Positions 34,712 to 44,389 of a stretch of DNA of 64,000 nucleotides are shown here, one piece after another. The translations under genes and the position numbers were made by a program. The stretch is taken from NCBI RefSeq assembly GCF_024807035.1, contig NZ_JANUCQ010000002.1, forward strand, positions 1 through 64,000, given 5' to 3'. Every line of letters starts with the position of its first letter. The stretch's first letter is position 1. This DNA is from Methanococcus voltae PS (GTDB lineage: Archaea; AGJL01; Methanococci; Methanococcales; Methanococcaceae). Below the pieces are notes generated by a model, which saw nothing but the letters and a program-made list of their open reading frames with translations, made no database searches and was not told where the DNA came from.

Positions 34712-37700
34712 TTAAAGTTCAAAAATAGATTTTATATCGTAATGACCAGATTTATTATATTTTTTAGACTTAGATTTCTTCTTTGTTTTGGATTTATTAT
34801 TATCTGTTTTAAATCTTGGTTTTGGAAATTCAAGCGGTGGATATTCTTCAGGTATTACTTCTTTTTTACAAATTATATCCGCAGTTTTTGGTTTTATATT
34901 CTGTAATTTTTTAGATTTTGGATTATATTTGTTATTTTTAAGCTTAGATTTTTTAGAAACTTCTTTTTCCAATAAGCTTTTTTGTTTTGAAATCGTAGAA
35001 GTTAACTGTTTTTCCAAGTTTGCAGTTTTAGTTTCTGTTGATGTTAGATTTGCCATTAAATTATTTGTTTTTTCACCAATTCCAGTTAATTCCTTTGACA
35101 TATTGCTTGATGCTACACCAATACCTAATAAATTATTTGTTTTTAACCCCGTATTTGTTTTAGAGTGACTTTTAAGTTCTTTTTCTAACAAATTATTTGT
35201 TTTAGATTGATATTTTGTCCTTGCATCTTCCAAAGCTTTTGTTGTTCTTTCTGAAATATTTCCCTTAGATTCCTGTTTATAAGCTGTTCTTTCAGATTGT
35301 TTTTGTATCTTTTTTGAATTCCGCGTTGCATCATACAAAGCCTTATTTTTTTGAGAATAATTATTATTTCTATAATTTCTCGCTTTTTGATAATTAGTAG
35401 GATTTTTACCCCCTAATAGGTTGTTGTTAACTCGGCCTGTTCTAAAATTTGATTTAAAACCTGATTTATATACACTTCTAGTACCAACCCCTAATATCAT
35501 ATCTGCATTTGCTAACTGTGCATTTTGGAATTCCGCCACTATTTCCAGATTTTTTACCTCATTTTTCTTAACTTCATCTAACAACTTGTAGTAATCTATC
35601 GGTTTATTGTGCTTTTTAATAACATCATTTGCATATTTGTAAGTAGAAAGCTCTTTTATTTGTGATTTAGTTAATTTTAACTTTTTTATTTCAGATTTAG
35701 CTATTTTTTTAGGTTTTCCAGAATTATCATTTAATTTTAATTGCTGTCGCTTTGGATTTTTAAATTCCTTTAAATATTTTTTATTCTGTTTATAAAATTC
35801 AATTTCAGGGTCTTTTATTAAATTATCATTACCTTTCTTTTTAATTTTTTTAGAATTTTTAAGTTCTTCTTCAAATCTTATAAATTCTCTGTCTTTATTT
35901 TTTATCTTTTTTTCAGTAAGTTTTATTTTTTTAGGGTTTTTAACATTTATCTCTTCAATTGATATGTCAAAACCATCTATAAGTTTATTTTCTGCTCTGT
36001 TTCTTAATTTTATCAATTCTTTTCGATTAATAGATTTGATATCGGACTCCAATAAATTATTTATTTCTTTAAGTGCATAATTATACTCTTTATTTTTCAT
36101 ATAAGCTTTAATATTATTCATTTTACTTTTTACATTTATCTCAGAGCTTGAAAGCTCTTTAAGCTTAGAATCTGTTTTTAAATTATTTTTAAATTCTTTA
36201 TTATATTTCTTGTTAACTTTGTTAGTAAGCTCTTTTTCCAAATTTATTTTAGGTTTAGAGTCCTCAAAAATAATGTTTTTATTTTTATTGACGTTTTTAA
36301 GCTCCCTTTCTAACATACTATTTTTCTTAGGTTTTTCCAATAGTGAAGTACCTTTACGAGTTTGTTTTAAATTTTTTGCATAATTGGCGATACCTTTATC
36401 CAATACTATTTTTTCAGTTTTGAACAAACTTTTATAACCTGATTTTGCAACACTTCTTGCTCCTAATACCATTAAAGGTAAATTTACCATACCTGCCACG
36501 TTTTCCGCTGAAAAGTCTCCCTTAAGTGCTTTTCCATAAGGTGTTACAGTTCCGTGATACGTGCCTTTTACAGTTGTATCCACAAATTCATTAGACAATC
36601 TACCAAACGTTTTATCATTAGATATTAATTTAGCAGATTCTACTCCTGCAGTAGTTCCAATACTCCCTATAAAATCAGCCATACCGCCTGCTACATTACT
36701 CGATACTTTTCGCCCAAATACTACGGGTGCAGTGTTATATAACGGATTTTTTTCAATATCTTTATCAAAATGTCCCATGGCAGTAGTAGCTTGAGTCAAT
36801 ACCAGATTATTTGAAGCCAATAGTGGCAAAGCTGTATATATGGCTGTTTTAGCCCCTGCATCATCCCCTAATTTAGATATTTTATCGACTGCCCAATTAA
36901 CACCGATTTGCTCTTTATACCAGTCTAAATTCTTTTCATCTTCTATTTTCTCTTCTTTCCAGTATTTAGGTTTAGTTTCTTCAATTGTAAGTTTATTTCT
37001 TTCCCAATCGTAATTTAATTTTTTATCGTTAGCTAATGTCATTGAATCAAGATATTGACTATCAATAGGTGTAGAATTACCTGAAAAAGTATTCTTTTTA
37101 GGTTTTACACTATCAAATAACCCTTTTGTAGAATTATATTTCTTCTCCCATTCTTGTCTTTCTAATTCTGATTTTGAAGTAGTTTTTATATTTGTATTGT
37201 GTCTAATTGGGGTATTATTTTTATTATAATTCCCAGATGCACTAGTTCTCCAATTTGAAGATTCTTCTTTTTTTGCATAGATATTATACCCTAAATCTTC
37301 CTCATTTTCCCATCTTTTTTTATCATTAAACGATTTAAAAGACCTATCCGCTTCTTCTTGTTTAATTGTTTTTTTATTTCCTTTATTCGTTATAAATTCA
37401 TAATCAAAACTTTCAGAATATCGTTCTGAATCATCTATGATTATTCTTCTTTTACCCCCTCCTGACGTATAATATTGAATTGAACCTTTATTAAAAACAC
37501 CTATTACTTCATTAGTTTTTTTATCGTAAACGACTGTAAAATCTTTGTTTTTTTCATGTAGAACCACTTTTGAAGCATCGTAAGTATTAGTATGTGTTTC
37601 AACTTCTTTTTTAGTATTTTTTGAGCTATCTTTATAATATCTTGACGTTACATAAGCTTCATTTTTCCAACCAGTTCCTGAGTTTGGAGCTTGGCGAGGG

Positions 37701-38161
37701 TCGTAATCTAAACCTTTATCTGTGAAATATTTTTTTCTATCTTCAAAATTCTTAAAGTGTAAATCATTTCGTTTAGTTTGTTGTGTTTGAGCTTCTTCCT
37801 GGTTATTTTGAATATTAACTTTATTTTTATTGTTATTATTGTTTAAATTGGATTTTTTATTATTTGCAGAATTTGGCACATTATGATATCTATTTCCCGA
37901 AGAATCCCCTTCTTTTTTAAATCCGTCTTTTGTTTTTCGATAAGCGTTTCCCTTATCATCATAATGAGTTTCACCACTTCTTATTGCACTTGGAGAACTT
38001 GAATTACCACCATTGTTTGAACTTGAACTTTTTTTACTGCTTCCGCCACTTGATTTACCACTACTCGAAGACGAAGAAGAACTATTTTTAGAACCGCCTG
38101 AACTTATCTTACTATTCGTAGATTTTGAACCTTTTGAATCAGAATAAGGAAAGCTTCCCAT
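34712..38161 (-). CDS. 1149-aa Ser/Lys-rich viral protein
   Basis: Residues 1-150 are Ser/Gly/Asn-rich and low complexity. The centre (about 440-570) has weakly hydrophobic helices (KTAIYTALPLLASNNLVLTQ, GGMADFIGSIGTT). The C-terminal 500 residues are Lys/Asn-rich with coiled coils. An internal repeat is visible: LGARSVAKSGYKSLFKT (about 571) and LGVGTRSVYKSGFKSNFRTG (about 888). The tail has recurring TNNLL/KEL units. ATG 38161 follows GGGTGA. No enzyme motif seen; it could be a DNA-binding internal virion protein. E3 has no counterpart. Confidence 0.6.
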   Translation of the reverse strand: MGSFPYSDSKGSKSTNSKISSGGSKNSSSSSSSSGKSSGGSSKKSSSSNNGGNSSSPSAIRSGETHYDDKGNAYRKTKDGFKKEGDSSGNRYHNVPNSANNKKSNLNNNNNKNKVNIQNNQEEAQTQQTKRNDLHFKNFEDRKKYFTDKGLDYDPRQAPNSGTGWKNEAYVTSRYYKDSSKNTKKEVETHTNTYDASKVVLHEKNKDFTVVYDKKTNEVIGVFNKGSIQYYTSGGGKRRIIIDDSERYSESFDYEFITNKGNKKTIKQEEADRSFKSFNDKKRWENEEDLGYNIYAKKEESSNWRTSASGNYNKNNTPIRHNTNIKTTSKSELERQEWEKKYNSTKGLFDSVKPKKNTFSGNSTPIDSQYLDSMTLANDKKLNYDWERNKLTIEETKPKYWKEEKIEDEKNLDWYKEQIGVNWAVDKISKLGDDAGAKTAIYTALPLLASNNLVLTQATTAMGHFDKDIEKNPLYNTAPVVFGRKVSSNVAGGMADFIGSIGTTAGVESAKLISNDKTFGRLSNEFVDTTVKGTYHGTVTPYGKALKGDFSAENVAGMVNLPLMVLGARSVAKSGYKSLFKTEKIVLDKGIANYAKNLKQTRKGTSLLEKPKKNSMLERELKNVNKNKNIIFEDSKPKINLEKELTNKVNKKYNKEFKNNLKTDSKLKELSSSEINVKSKMNNIKAYMKNKEYNYALKEINNLLESDIKSINRKELIKLRNRAENKLIDGFDISIEEINVKNPKKIKLTEKKIKNKDREFIRFEEELKNSKKIKKKGNDNLIKDPEIEFYKQNKKYLKEFKNPKRQQLKLNDNSGKPKKIAKSEIKKLKLTKSQIKELSTYKYANDVIKKHNKPIDYYKLLDEVKKNEVKNLEIVAEFQNAQLANADMILGVGTRSVYKSGFKSNFRTGRVNNNLLGGKNPTNYQKARNYRNNNYSQKNKALYDATRNSKKIQKQSERTAYKQESKGNISERTTKALEDARTKYQSKTNNLLEKELKSHSKTNTGLKTNNLLGIGVASSNMSKELTGIGEKTNNLMANLTSTETKTANLEKQLTSTISKQKSLLEKEVSKKSKLKNNKYNPKSKKLQNIKPKTADIICKKEVIPEEYPPLEFPKPRFKTDNNKSKTKKKSKSKKYNKSGHYDIKSIFEL

Positions 38162-38165
38162 GATT

Positions 38166-38576
38166 TCACCCAATCGAATTAATTCTTAAAATAATTAAAA
38201 ATATCAAATATCCAATTGTTATAAATGGAACAAAAGGAATATCTTTTTGTTTTTTGAAATAAACATAAAATAAGCTAATATAATTAGAAATTCCTAAAAT
38301 TACAATAAAACCCCAAATTCCAGAAATCGGAATTAAGGAAATAAAAATTAAAATGTCACCAAAACCTAATTTAGTAAATCTACTGAATAAAACAAGCAAT
38401 ATAATTGCAAATAGCATTTCAACTGTATTAAAGCCTAATAAATAGCTATTTGCAATTAAAAAAATAATAGGTATTAAATTAATTACTTTTCTATCTGCAA
38501 TATCTGTTAATGATAATAATATCAAATAAAAACAATTAATCAAAAATATCATAGTATTACTCTTTATATTTTCCAT
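38166..38576 (-). CDS. Minimal GxGD prepilin-peptidase-like protein
   Basis: A 136-residue, almost entirely membrane-embedded protein with about five hydrophobic helices. LTDIADRKVIN (about 19-29) matches the first-aspartate loop of A24 prepilin/preflagellin peptidases and KLGFGDILIF (about 69-78) the GxGD second-aspartate motif. It is smaller than typical archaeal FlaK/EppA enzymes. It lies within the virion operon, just upstream of the 1149-aa gene, with stop and start close together. It may process class III signal peptides of viral or host proteins. Confidence 0.6.
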   Translation of the reverse strand: MENIKSNTMIFLINCFYLILLSLTDIADRKVINLIPIIFLIANSYLLGFNTVEMLFAIILLVLFSRFTKLGFGDILIFISLIPISGIWGFIVILGISNYISLFYVYFKKQKDIPFVPFITIGYLIFLIILRINSIG

Positions 38577-38844
38577 AGCCCCATCTAAGAACTATTATTA
38601 TAGTATATAGCACAAAAAAATCCATAAAAAGACTTAATAAAGGTTCTAATCGTTTTAAATACATATTATACATTACAGAAGTCGAGAAACTACCCTCTAT
38701 GAATATTGCAAAAGAAAAAACTATTAAAGCCATTGTAATAACTATTCTTCGCATTTCTTCTTGTATAGTATCTAATATATCCAACATTTTCACTTCTTTT
38801 AGTTGATTAATAAATTCACTTCTTTTAATTTTCGATTTCATCAT
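38557..38844 (-). CDS. Two-TM membrane protein
   Basis: A 95-residue protein with an amphipathic N-terminus and two membrane helices (IVITMALIVFSFAIFIE and LFMDFFVLYTIIIVLRW). GAGGTAG precedes the ATG. It overlaps the prepilin-peptidase-like gene by 20 bases and the upstream gene by 20 bases. Unknown function in the virion operon. Confidence 0.55.
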   Translation of the reverse strand: MMKSKIKRSEFINQLKEVKMLDILDTIQEEMRRIVITMALIVFSFAIFIEGSFSTSVMYNMYLKRLEPLLSLFMDFFVLYTIIIVLRWGYGKYKE

Positions 38845-39007
38845 AATCTACCTCTGTATCGTATGATTCATTATTTAATATTAAAAAATAAAATAAAACG
38901 CCAATTACCCCAATTTGTGCAATTTGAAAAATAGCAGTATTTTGAAAAGTAAAAATAAGTATAAAAAGAAAAGCAAGAATACCAATTAATTTATATTCTT
39001 TTTTCAT
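38825..39007 (-). CDS. Small membrane protein
   Basis: A 60-residue protein with two hydrophobic helices (LIGILAFLFILIFTFQ, IAQIGVIGVLFYFLIL) and an acidic tail. The ATG at 39007 is preceded by TTTAGGTGATAAT. Unknown function in the virion operon. Confidence 0.55.
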   Translation of the reverse strand: MKKEYKLIGILAFLFILIFTFQNTAIFQIAQIGVIGVLFYFLILNNESYDTEVDYDEIEN

Positions 39008-39015
39008 ATTATCAC

Positions 39016-39216
39016 CTAAATACATATTGAATTATATATTGATTCAGAAATTTCAGAATAATTTTCTACGTTATGAATTGGATATTCATTTGAATCATGC
39101 GATTTGTTAGTAATATATAATCTAAAATCACCTGTGGTAAATATAGTCATTTTATAATGAATATCTGAATTAATTCCTTTTTTTAATACGAATTCAGAAT
39201 CAAAAATAGGATTCAC
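39016..39216 (-). CDS. Small soluble protein of the virion operon
   Basis: A 66-residue protein starting at GTG 39216. This start is preferred to an upstream TTG because TTAGGTGATAAA lies directly before it and because it then begins after the upstream stop. Beta-rich (YKMTIFTTGDFRLYITNK). No family recognised. Confidence 0.5.
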   Translation of the reverse strand: MNPIFDSEFVLKKGINSDIHYKMTIFTTGDFRLYITNKSHDSNEYPIHNVENYSEISESIYNSICI

Positions 39217-39224
39217 TTTATCAC

Positions 39225-39488
39225 CTAAAAGAATATCTTTACAATTTTTCCAAATATCCAAACTACTGGAACTCCAATAAGAACTCCAAGAATTAAAGTA
39301 ACCATACTTTTTAGATTAGTTAATGTTTGAAAAAGTACTGGGTGACCAATAGTAGCAGATTCTGCTACTGGATAGAGTGCCCCTACAATTATTGACAACA
39401 AATAGCAAAATGCTACCGTTGAAATGACTCCTATTCCTATTGACATAATCCAACCATTAGAACTTTTACGTTTTTCTTTTTCGTACAT
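39225..39488 (-). CDS. Two-TM protein with ALYP motif
   Basis: An 87-residue protein with a charged N-terminus, a membrane helix (SIGIGVISTVAFCYLLSIIVG), the segment GALYPVAES, and a second helix near the C-terminus. The 90-aa protein at 43041-43313 has the same order and QALYPIAMEM, so the two are probably distant paralogues. Candidate minor virion membrane proteins. Confidence 0.55.
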   Translation of the reverse strand: MYEKEKRKSSNGWIMSIGIGVISTVAFCYLLSIIVGALYPVAESATIGHPVLFQTLTNLKSMVTLILGVLIGVPVVWIFGKIVKIFF

Positions 39489-39497
39489 AATTCCACC

Positions 39498-39830
39498 TTA
39501 ATAATCTTCTTTAGGCATTACAATCGGGTAAATTAAATTATAAGTCATCATAGCTACGAATATTGTATTAATGGCTGTTAGGGTAATGTTAATCGGTGAT
39601 GCAGTAGCTATATTTAATATGTCTACCCCTAAAGTACCTAAAAGAACAAAATAGCCTGATTCAATTACCAAAGGTAAGATTTCATTACCGTCAGAATGAA
39701 CATAAGCAGTAATTCCCAAACCTAATGGGATAATCAATGCAAGACCGATAGTATTCTGAAAAACGTAATTTAAAAGCCCAAATATATCGTGATTATGCAA
39801 AAAAGATATGGGAATTTGAATAACTTCCAT
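39498..39830 (-). CDS. Multi-TM membrane protein
   Basis: A 110-residue, strongly hydrophobic protein with three or four membrane helices (VFQNTIGLALIIPLGLGI, IESGYFVLLGTLGVDIL, LTAINTIFVAMMTYNLI). The ATG at 39830 follows GAGGGAA. Unknown function in the virion operon. Confidence 0.55.
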   Translation of the reverse strand: MEVIQIPISFLHNHDIFGLLNYVFQNTIGLALIIPLGLGITAYVHSDGNEILPLVIESGYFVLLGTLGVDILNIATASPINITLTAINTIFVAMMTYNLIYPIVMPKEDY

Positions 39831-39849
39831 AATTTCCCTCAATTATCGT

Positions 39850-39951
<102 letters not shown>

Positions 39952-40308
39952 CTATTTAAATATCTCAATTAGCGTTATTAAATAAGATAACCAAGTGGCA
40001 GAGCTTAAAAGTATTGCATAAGGTACTGGAATACCTAAAGCAAGCCATAAACCATAATTACCGGTTAGTAGATTAAATAAAAAGCCTGCTATTTTAGAAA
40101 CCCAAATATAGTTATTAAATATGGCTTCTCCGAGATTTGTCGGCGTGCTTCCTGTTTGTTCTTTCACTTGACCTGTCAATTTTGAATCTCCATCGGGTAC
40201 AATATCGGTATTTACATAAGGTATATGGTACAGACCTGCAATTGAAGATGCCGTTGTTATACAAAGTGAAAAAATAAAAATTACAGAAAAGATTTTTAAA
40301 CCTTTCAT
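39952..40308 (-). CDS. Exported/membrane protein downstream of the spike
   Basis: A 118-residue protein with an N-terminal signal-like segment (MKGLKIFSVIFIFSLCITTASS), an external polar region (YVNTDIVPDGDSKLTGQV) and two C-terminal membrane helices. It lies 11 bases after the spike gene. Possibly a spike anchor or accessory membrane protein. Confidence 0.55.
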   Translation of the reverse strand: MKGLKIFSVIFIFSLCITTASSIAGLYHIPYVNTDIVPDGDSKLTGQVKEQTGSTPTNLGEAIFNNYIWVSKIAGFLFNLLTGNYGLWLALGIPVPYAILLSSATWLSYLITLIEIFK

Positions 40309-40319
40309 TTTATCTACTC

Positions 40320-43028
40320 CTATTTACCCATTTTAGATTTTATGAAATAAACGATTGCAAGACCTGTAAAAAAGCCAACCGTTATAATAGATAAATTATT
40401 TTCTAAATAAACCGATAATATTGCAAATACACCGCCTGCCATTAATAATGACATGTGAAAATATGATTTAGGTACGATTAAAAGAGTTATCAAAATTACC
40501 AAGGCAATTACTAAAGAAAATAGTTTTGAATCGTTTGTATTTTCAGTTATTTTATTATTTATTAAAACCATAGTTTCCGATTGAATTAATTTATTAGATG
40601 AATCATAGATTTTTAAATCAACTTTAAACTGATTGGGGGTATTATTTATATTATCAATTATTGTAGATTTGTCAATTTGTATAATTGTCATATCACTTGT
40701 TATTTTGTAATTATTTGTATAATTTCCATAATTTGATTTAAATTCAACTTTTAACGTTTCCTCAGAACTCGATTTGCCATAAATTATGACACACTTATCG
40801 TTTTGTGTAGCGTGTATTTCTAAACCAGTATTGCTATTAGAATAAGGTAGTGATATATCTTTTGCACCATCTACGGTTAAATCTTTGTAAAAAACGTCAT
40901 TTATGTATATTTTATAAACTTTTCCGGTCATTAAATACGTATTTAATTCTTTCGTATTTTCACAGATTATTTTGTTATCGGTTGATTTTACAGTTATCTT
41001 GTCATCATAATAGGAGGATAATCGCACTTGAGATAAGTAGGAAGTCTTTGAGGGCATATAAATATTAATTATACTATTTTCAGAAGTATAAACGCTTCTA
41101 ACTACGTTATTGTAAGAAACTACGATTAATGAATTTTCAGGTAATGAAACATTTATTGAATCGTTTGTATTTTTGTTTAAATTTTCAGTATTTATTACTA
41201 AACTATCGTTAAATTTTGTACTGTTATCTTCATAGTAAAAATTAACTAAATAGTTAATATATTCTATTTCTTGAACTGTAATATCGTAATTTTTAGTTAT
41301 TTCGTTGTTATAAGTTATGGTGATAATATAATTTCCCGTTTGTGAATAACTGTGTGTAATTGTGTTTGAATTCATTGTATTTGATGAACCGTCACCCCAA
41401 TTTACTATCGTTGTAGTAGGTAACTCCCCATTAATTATTAACTCAAAAGATTGCCCTACTTTTACAATGCTTGGATAGTCTACTTCATTTTGATAACCTG
41501 TCGAATAATAATCGATATTTGAATTTGAAGTTATGGGGTCTTCATTTAGTGTTGTAGTATACACATTAACATAATTTGGAGAATTTAAATCACTTATATT
41601 AATATCAATTTGATAATTATTTAGTGCATAATTGTTATTATTTTTTACAAATGCCTTTAATTTATTATCTTCAAAAATTTTAGTGATTTCAACATTTTTA
41701 TCAATTTTTTGAACTGACAAATATTTAAAAGACATCGAAGACGAAGAAGAAAGCGATGTATCTAATCTATATATTACATATTGTGTGTTTCCCATCGTTT
41801 TATCTTTATATACACTGTATCCATCCGCCGAAGATACAATTTTATCAGAATACCAATCTATTGTGAATAATCGGTCGTTATTAGTTTCGGATATATCATC
41901 TGTAATATATTGTATAGATACGCCTGATTCGTAGTAAAACTGTCTATATCTTGAGTAATAATAGTCTGTATAGATATATTGGTACTTTGGGGATAAAGTA
42001 CCAGCTTCTAACCTATAATCATTTATAAAACCAAAATATGTTCCTTTAATAATTTGTCCATTCATTTTTAAACGAGTATTATGTGTATACATTGTTTTTG
42101 TATGCATATTGCCTTTATCCTGGTTTGAATTTAAATATACTCTATTATTTGCAATGGTTGTTGTTGCACCATACCCCCATGTCCAATCGTTTGCATCATA
42201 AGTGGAAGCGTCACAATAAAAATCAAACACTTGAGTAGGACTACTTACAATTACGGGGTTAGATGTTTCTTCAATGTACACATTAGTCGTACTACTTGCC
42301 GGAATATCTATAATCTTGGCAGTTAAAACGTCGTTATCGATAAAATAATTACAATAATTTTTTTGAACAGTTATCGTTTCAGGTGTTGGTGGATTATCAT
42401 TGTCAAATTTTACAGCTAACGTTCCAGTTTCTGTAATTTTCACATATAATTTACTTAAAATAATTGGTTTTTTATTGATTATTCCTTGAATATTTGTATT
42501 TTTTTGAGGAATTTCAATATTAATTTCTGAATTATCTTTTATATTTTCAGTACTCATTTCATAGTAGTAGTTGGTATTTTCAACGTTTACGGTTTCAGAA
42601 ATCATATGCGAAGTGCTGTTTAAATCGATATATTGAATATTAAGCGTTATCGTTGGTTCGTTTGTAGTTCCCTTAACGATTATTTTATTTTCGGATAATT
42701 GATTAATTTTAAAACTATCTAATTTTTGAGGAACGATATTTCCATTCATATAAGCTACTATGTCTGAACCGTCTTCTTTTACACAATCGTAGTTTATTAA
42801 AGCATATTGGTGCTGTTTAAAGTACAATTTATCTTCATTATCTATAAATCCATTGTTGTTAAAATCAGGGATTCTATCGACTAAATAAATTGGAAAAGTT
42901 GCAGAAGTTCCTTCGAATTCTGTAACTTCAATATTAGTATAATAATTAAAATCAGCAGAAACGGAATTTATCGATAAAAAAGCTAATAAAATCAAAAAAA
43001 GAAAAATGTATTTCTTCATATTTTTCAT
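40320..43028 (-). CDS. 902-aa surface spike with PKD domain
   Basis: A signal peptide (KKYIFLFLILLAFLSINSVSA), a long beta-rich, Asn/Thr/Tyr-rich ectodomain, a PKD domain at about 540-590 (VNWGDGSSNTMNSNTITHSYS, Asp-Gly-Ser then TGNYIITITY), and two C-terminal membrane helices (LVIALVILITLLIVP and IITVGFFTGLAIVYFI). This is the architecture of an archaeal viral attachment spike anchored in a membrane envelope. ATG 43028 follows GGGTGATATT. An EF-hand-like DFNNNGFIDNEDKLYF segment near residue 55 looks like a dockerin-type calcium site. E3 has no counterpart. Confidence 0.65.
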   Translation of the reverse strand: MKNMKKYIFLFLILLAFLSINSVSADFNYYTNIEVTEFEGTSATFPIYLVDRIPDFNNNGFIDNEDKLYFKQHQYALINYDCVKEDGSDIVAYMNGNIVPQKLDSFKINQLSENKIIVKGTTNEPTITLNIQYIDLNSTSHMISETVNVENTNYYYEMSTENIKDNSEINIEIPQKNTNIQGIINKKPIILSKLYVKITETGTLAVKFDNDNPPTPETITVQKNYCNYFIDNDVLTAKIIDIPASSTTNVYIEETSNPVIVSSPTQVFDFYCDASTYDANDWTWGYGATTTIANNRVYLNSNQDKGNMHTKTMYTHNTRLKMNGQIIKGTYFGFINDYRLEAGTLSPKYQYIYTDYYYSRYRQFYYESGVSIQYITDDISETNNDRLFTIDWYSDKIVSSADGYSVYKDKTMGNTQYVIYRLDTSLSSSSSMSFKYLSVQKIDKNVEITKIFEDNKLKAFVKNNNNYALNNYQIDINISDLNSPNYVNVYTTTLNEDPITSNSNIDYYSTGYQNEVDYPSIVKVGQSFELIINGELPTTTIVNWGDGSSNTMNSNTITHSYSQTGNYIITITYNNEITKNYDITVQEIEYINYLVNFYYEDNSTKFNDSLVINTENLNKNTNDSINVSLPENSLIVVSYNNVVRSVYTSENSIINIYMPSKTSYLSQVRLSSYYDDKITVKSTDNKIICENTKELNTYLMTGKVYKIYINDVFYKDLTVDGAKDISLPYSNSNTGLEIHATQNDKCVIIYGKSSSEETLKVEFKSNYGNYTNNYKITSDMTIIQIDKSTIIDNINNTPNQFKVDLKIYDSSNKLIQSETMVLINNKITENTNDSKLFSLVIALVILITLLIVPKSYFHMSLLMAGGVFAILSVYLENNLSIITVGFFTGLAIVYFIKSKMGK

Positions 43029-43040
43029 AATATCACCCAA

Positions 43041-43313
43041 TTACCTATAATATCCGTCTTCTGACTCGTATCCGTTTCTACTTGCATAAGCGCTAACTAA
43101 TATGGCAACTATTATTAATGTCACAGATAAATTTAAAACTAAGACGATTTGGTCGTGCCAACCCATCATATCGGGAGCCATTTCCATTGCAATAGGATAT
43201 AAAGCTTGGTCTATTGAAGAAACCGCAATAGTTACAACATACCATACAAATATGGTCATTCCGATTCCTACAATGGATAATATTAGTGTTCTTATTTTTT
43301 GAGATGTTAACAT
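43041..43313 (-). CDS. Two-TM virion membrane protein with ALYP motif
   Basis: A 90-residue protein with one helix at about 8-32 (IRTLILSIVGIGMTIFVWYVV), QALYPIAMEMAPDM, a second helix (IVLVLNLSVTLIIVAILV) and a short charged tail. Compare the 87-aa protein at 39225. The gene lies 12 bases before the spike ATG. Candidate minor capsid or envelope protein. Confidence 0.55.
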   Translation of the reverse strand: MLTSQKIRTLILSIVGIGMTIFVWYVVTIAVSSIDQALYPIAMEMAPDMMGWHDQIVLVLNLSVTLIIVAILVSAYASRNGYESEDGYYR

Positions 43314-43332
43314 AATTCCACCATTTAACCAT

Positions 43333-44388
43333 TTAACTTATAGGAATCGTCGTAGCGTTTGATACTACTGTTCTTGCTGTTTCATTTACTGCTTGCACAA
43401 CCACATGGACGTCTTGCTGTCCAAATAACATACTTAACCCATAACCACCTAATAAAAGCATTACTCCACCTGCAATTAAAGCTATTATATAAAATTGAGT
43501 TTTGTTAAAGTCTTTGAGATGTTTTAAAATATGGTTTGCAGTTCTTTCCTCAATGAAACCTTGAACTCTCATAGGGTCTCCATCAAGTATGTAGTCATCA
43601 AAATCAGCTAAATTTACAAATTCGATAAATTTAGTATTATGAATTTTATTACCTGTTTTTTTATGTTTTTTAAGGATAAATAGCGATTCTCCTAAATTTT
43701 TATCTTTATATTTATCTACAATATAAGTGATAAATTCTAAATATTTCTTTTTTAGATTTGAATAATTTTCAGAATCATTATGTTTTTCATATTCTTTTAA
43801 ATCATTTTCAATATCTTCATAAATTTCTAAATCTCTTTCATCAAAATAGCTAACTCCTGAGCCTGCAACTACTGCAAATTTATCCCTCATTTCAGATAAT
43901 CTATCTTCAAGTTTTGTAATTTGTTTTTCAACCTTTGGGTCTTCCGAATAATCTTCGATAAGTGATTGATATTCTAAATAAGTATTAAAATACTCACCTA
44001 TTGCATGAGCTCCATACGTTTGTGTTATTTTCTTTAAGATTACGGGTGCATCCCCCCTGATTGGTATACCCATACCTTGCCTAAACTCTCCAAATGGTAT
44101 GTCCCATAATTTATCTTTTAACCTAATTCTTGGCTGTTCTACAACTCTTTTACCTATTTTTATCTTGGAAATATTACCGTCGTGTTCCCCTACGTGTATT
44201 TTACCCGTATTGACATCTCTTGCTAAAAAAGTATACTTTTTATTTAGCACATTGTACTTGAAATTAGCCCAAACAATAGATTTTGCATCCTTCGGTATTG
44301 CCGTTAACGTACAGAAAAAGCCAAAACCACATATAAAAGCGATAAATAGTGCAATGACTAATAAAATCATTAATATTATTTCAATCAT
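43333..44388 (-). CDS. Virion-module membrane protein, conserved in E3
   Basis: A 351-residue protein with an N-terminal membrane helix (MIEIILMILLVIALFIAFI), a large soluble domain with a charged helical centre (about 140-235), a C-terminal membrane helix (FYIIALIAGGVMLLLGGYG) and a Val/Asn/Thr tail (VVQAVNETARTVVSNATT). The E3 protein at 60904 has the same plan, ending ANATQTVVQNTT. GGAGGGG precedes the ATG. Conservation in both modules marks it as a core structural or assembly protein. Confidence 0.6.
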   Translation of the reverse strand: MIEIILMILLVIALFIAFICGFGFFCTLTAIPKDAKSIVWANFKYNVLNKKYTFLARDVNTGKIHVGEHDGNISKIKIGKRVVEQPRIRLKDKLWDIPFGEFRQGMGIPIRGDAPVILKKITQTYGAHAIGEYFNTYLEYQSLIEDYSEDPKVEKQITKLEDRLSEMRDKFAVVAGSGVSYFDERDLEIYEDIENDLKEYEKHNDSENYSNLKKKYLEFITYIVDKYKDKNLGESLFILKKHKKTGNKIHNTKFIEFVNLADFDDYILDGDPMRVQGFIEERTANHILKHLKDFNKTQFYIIALIAGGVMLLLGGYGLSMLFGQQDVHVVVQAVNETARTVVSNATTIPIS

Positions 44389-44389
44389 A

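Noticed and set aside
34788-35168. Antisense open frame inside the 1149-aa gene
   Set aside because: It arises from the Lys/Asn-rich codons of the real gene on the other strand; no ribosome site.
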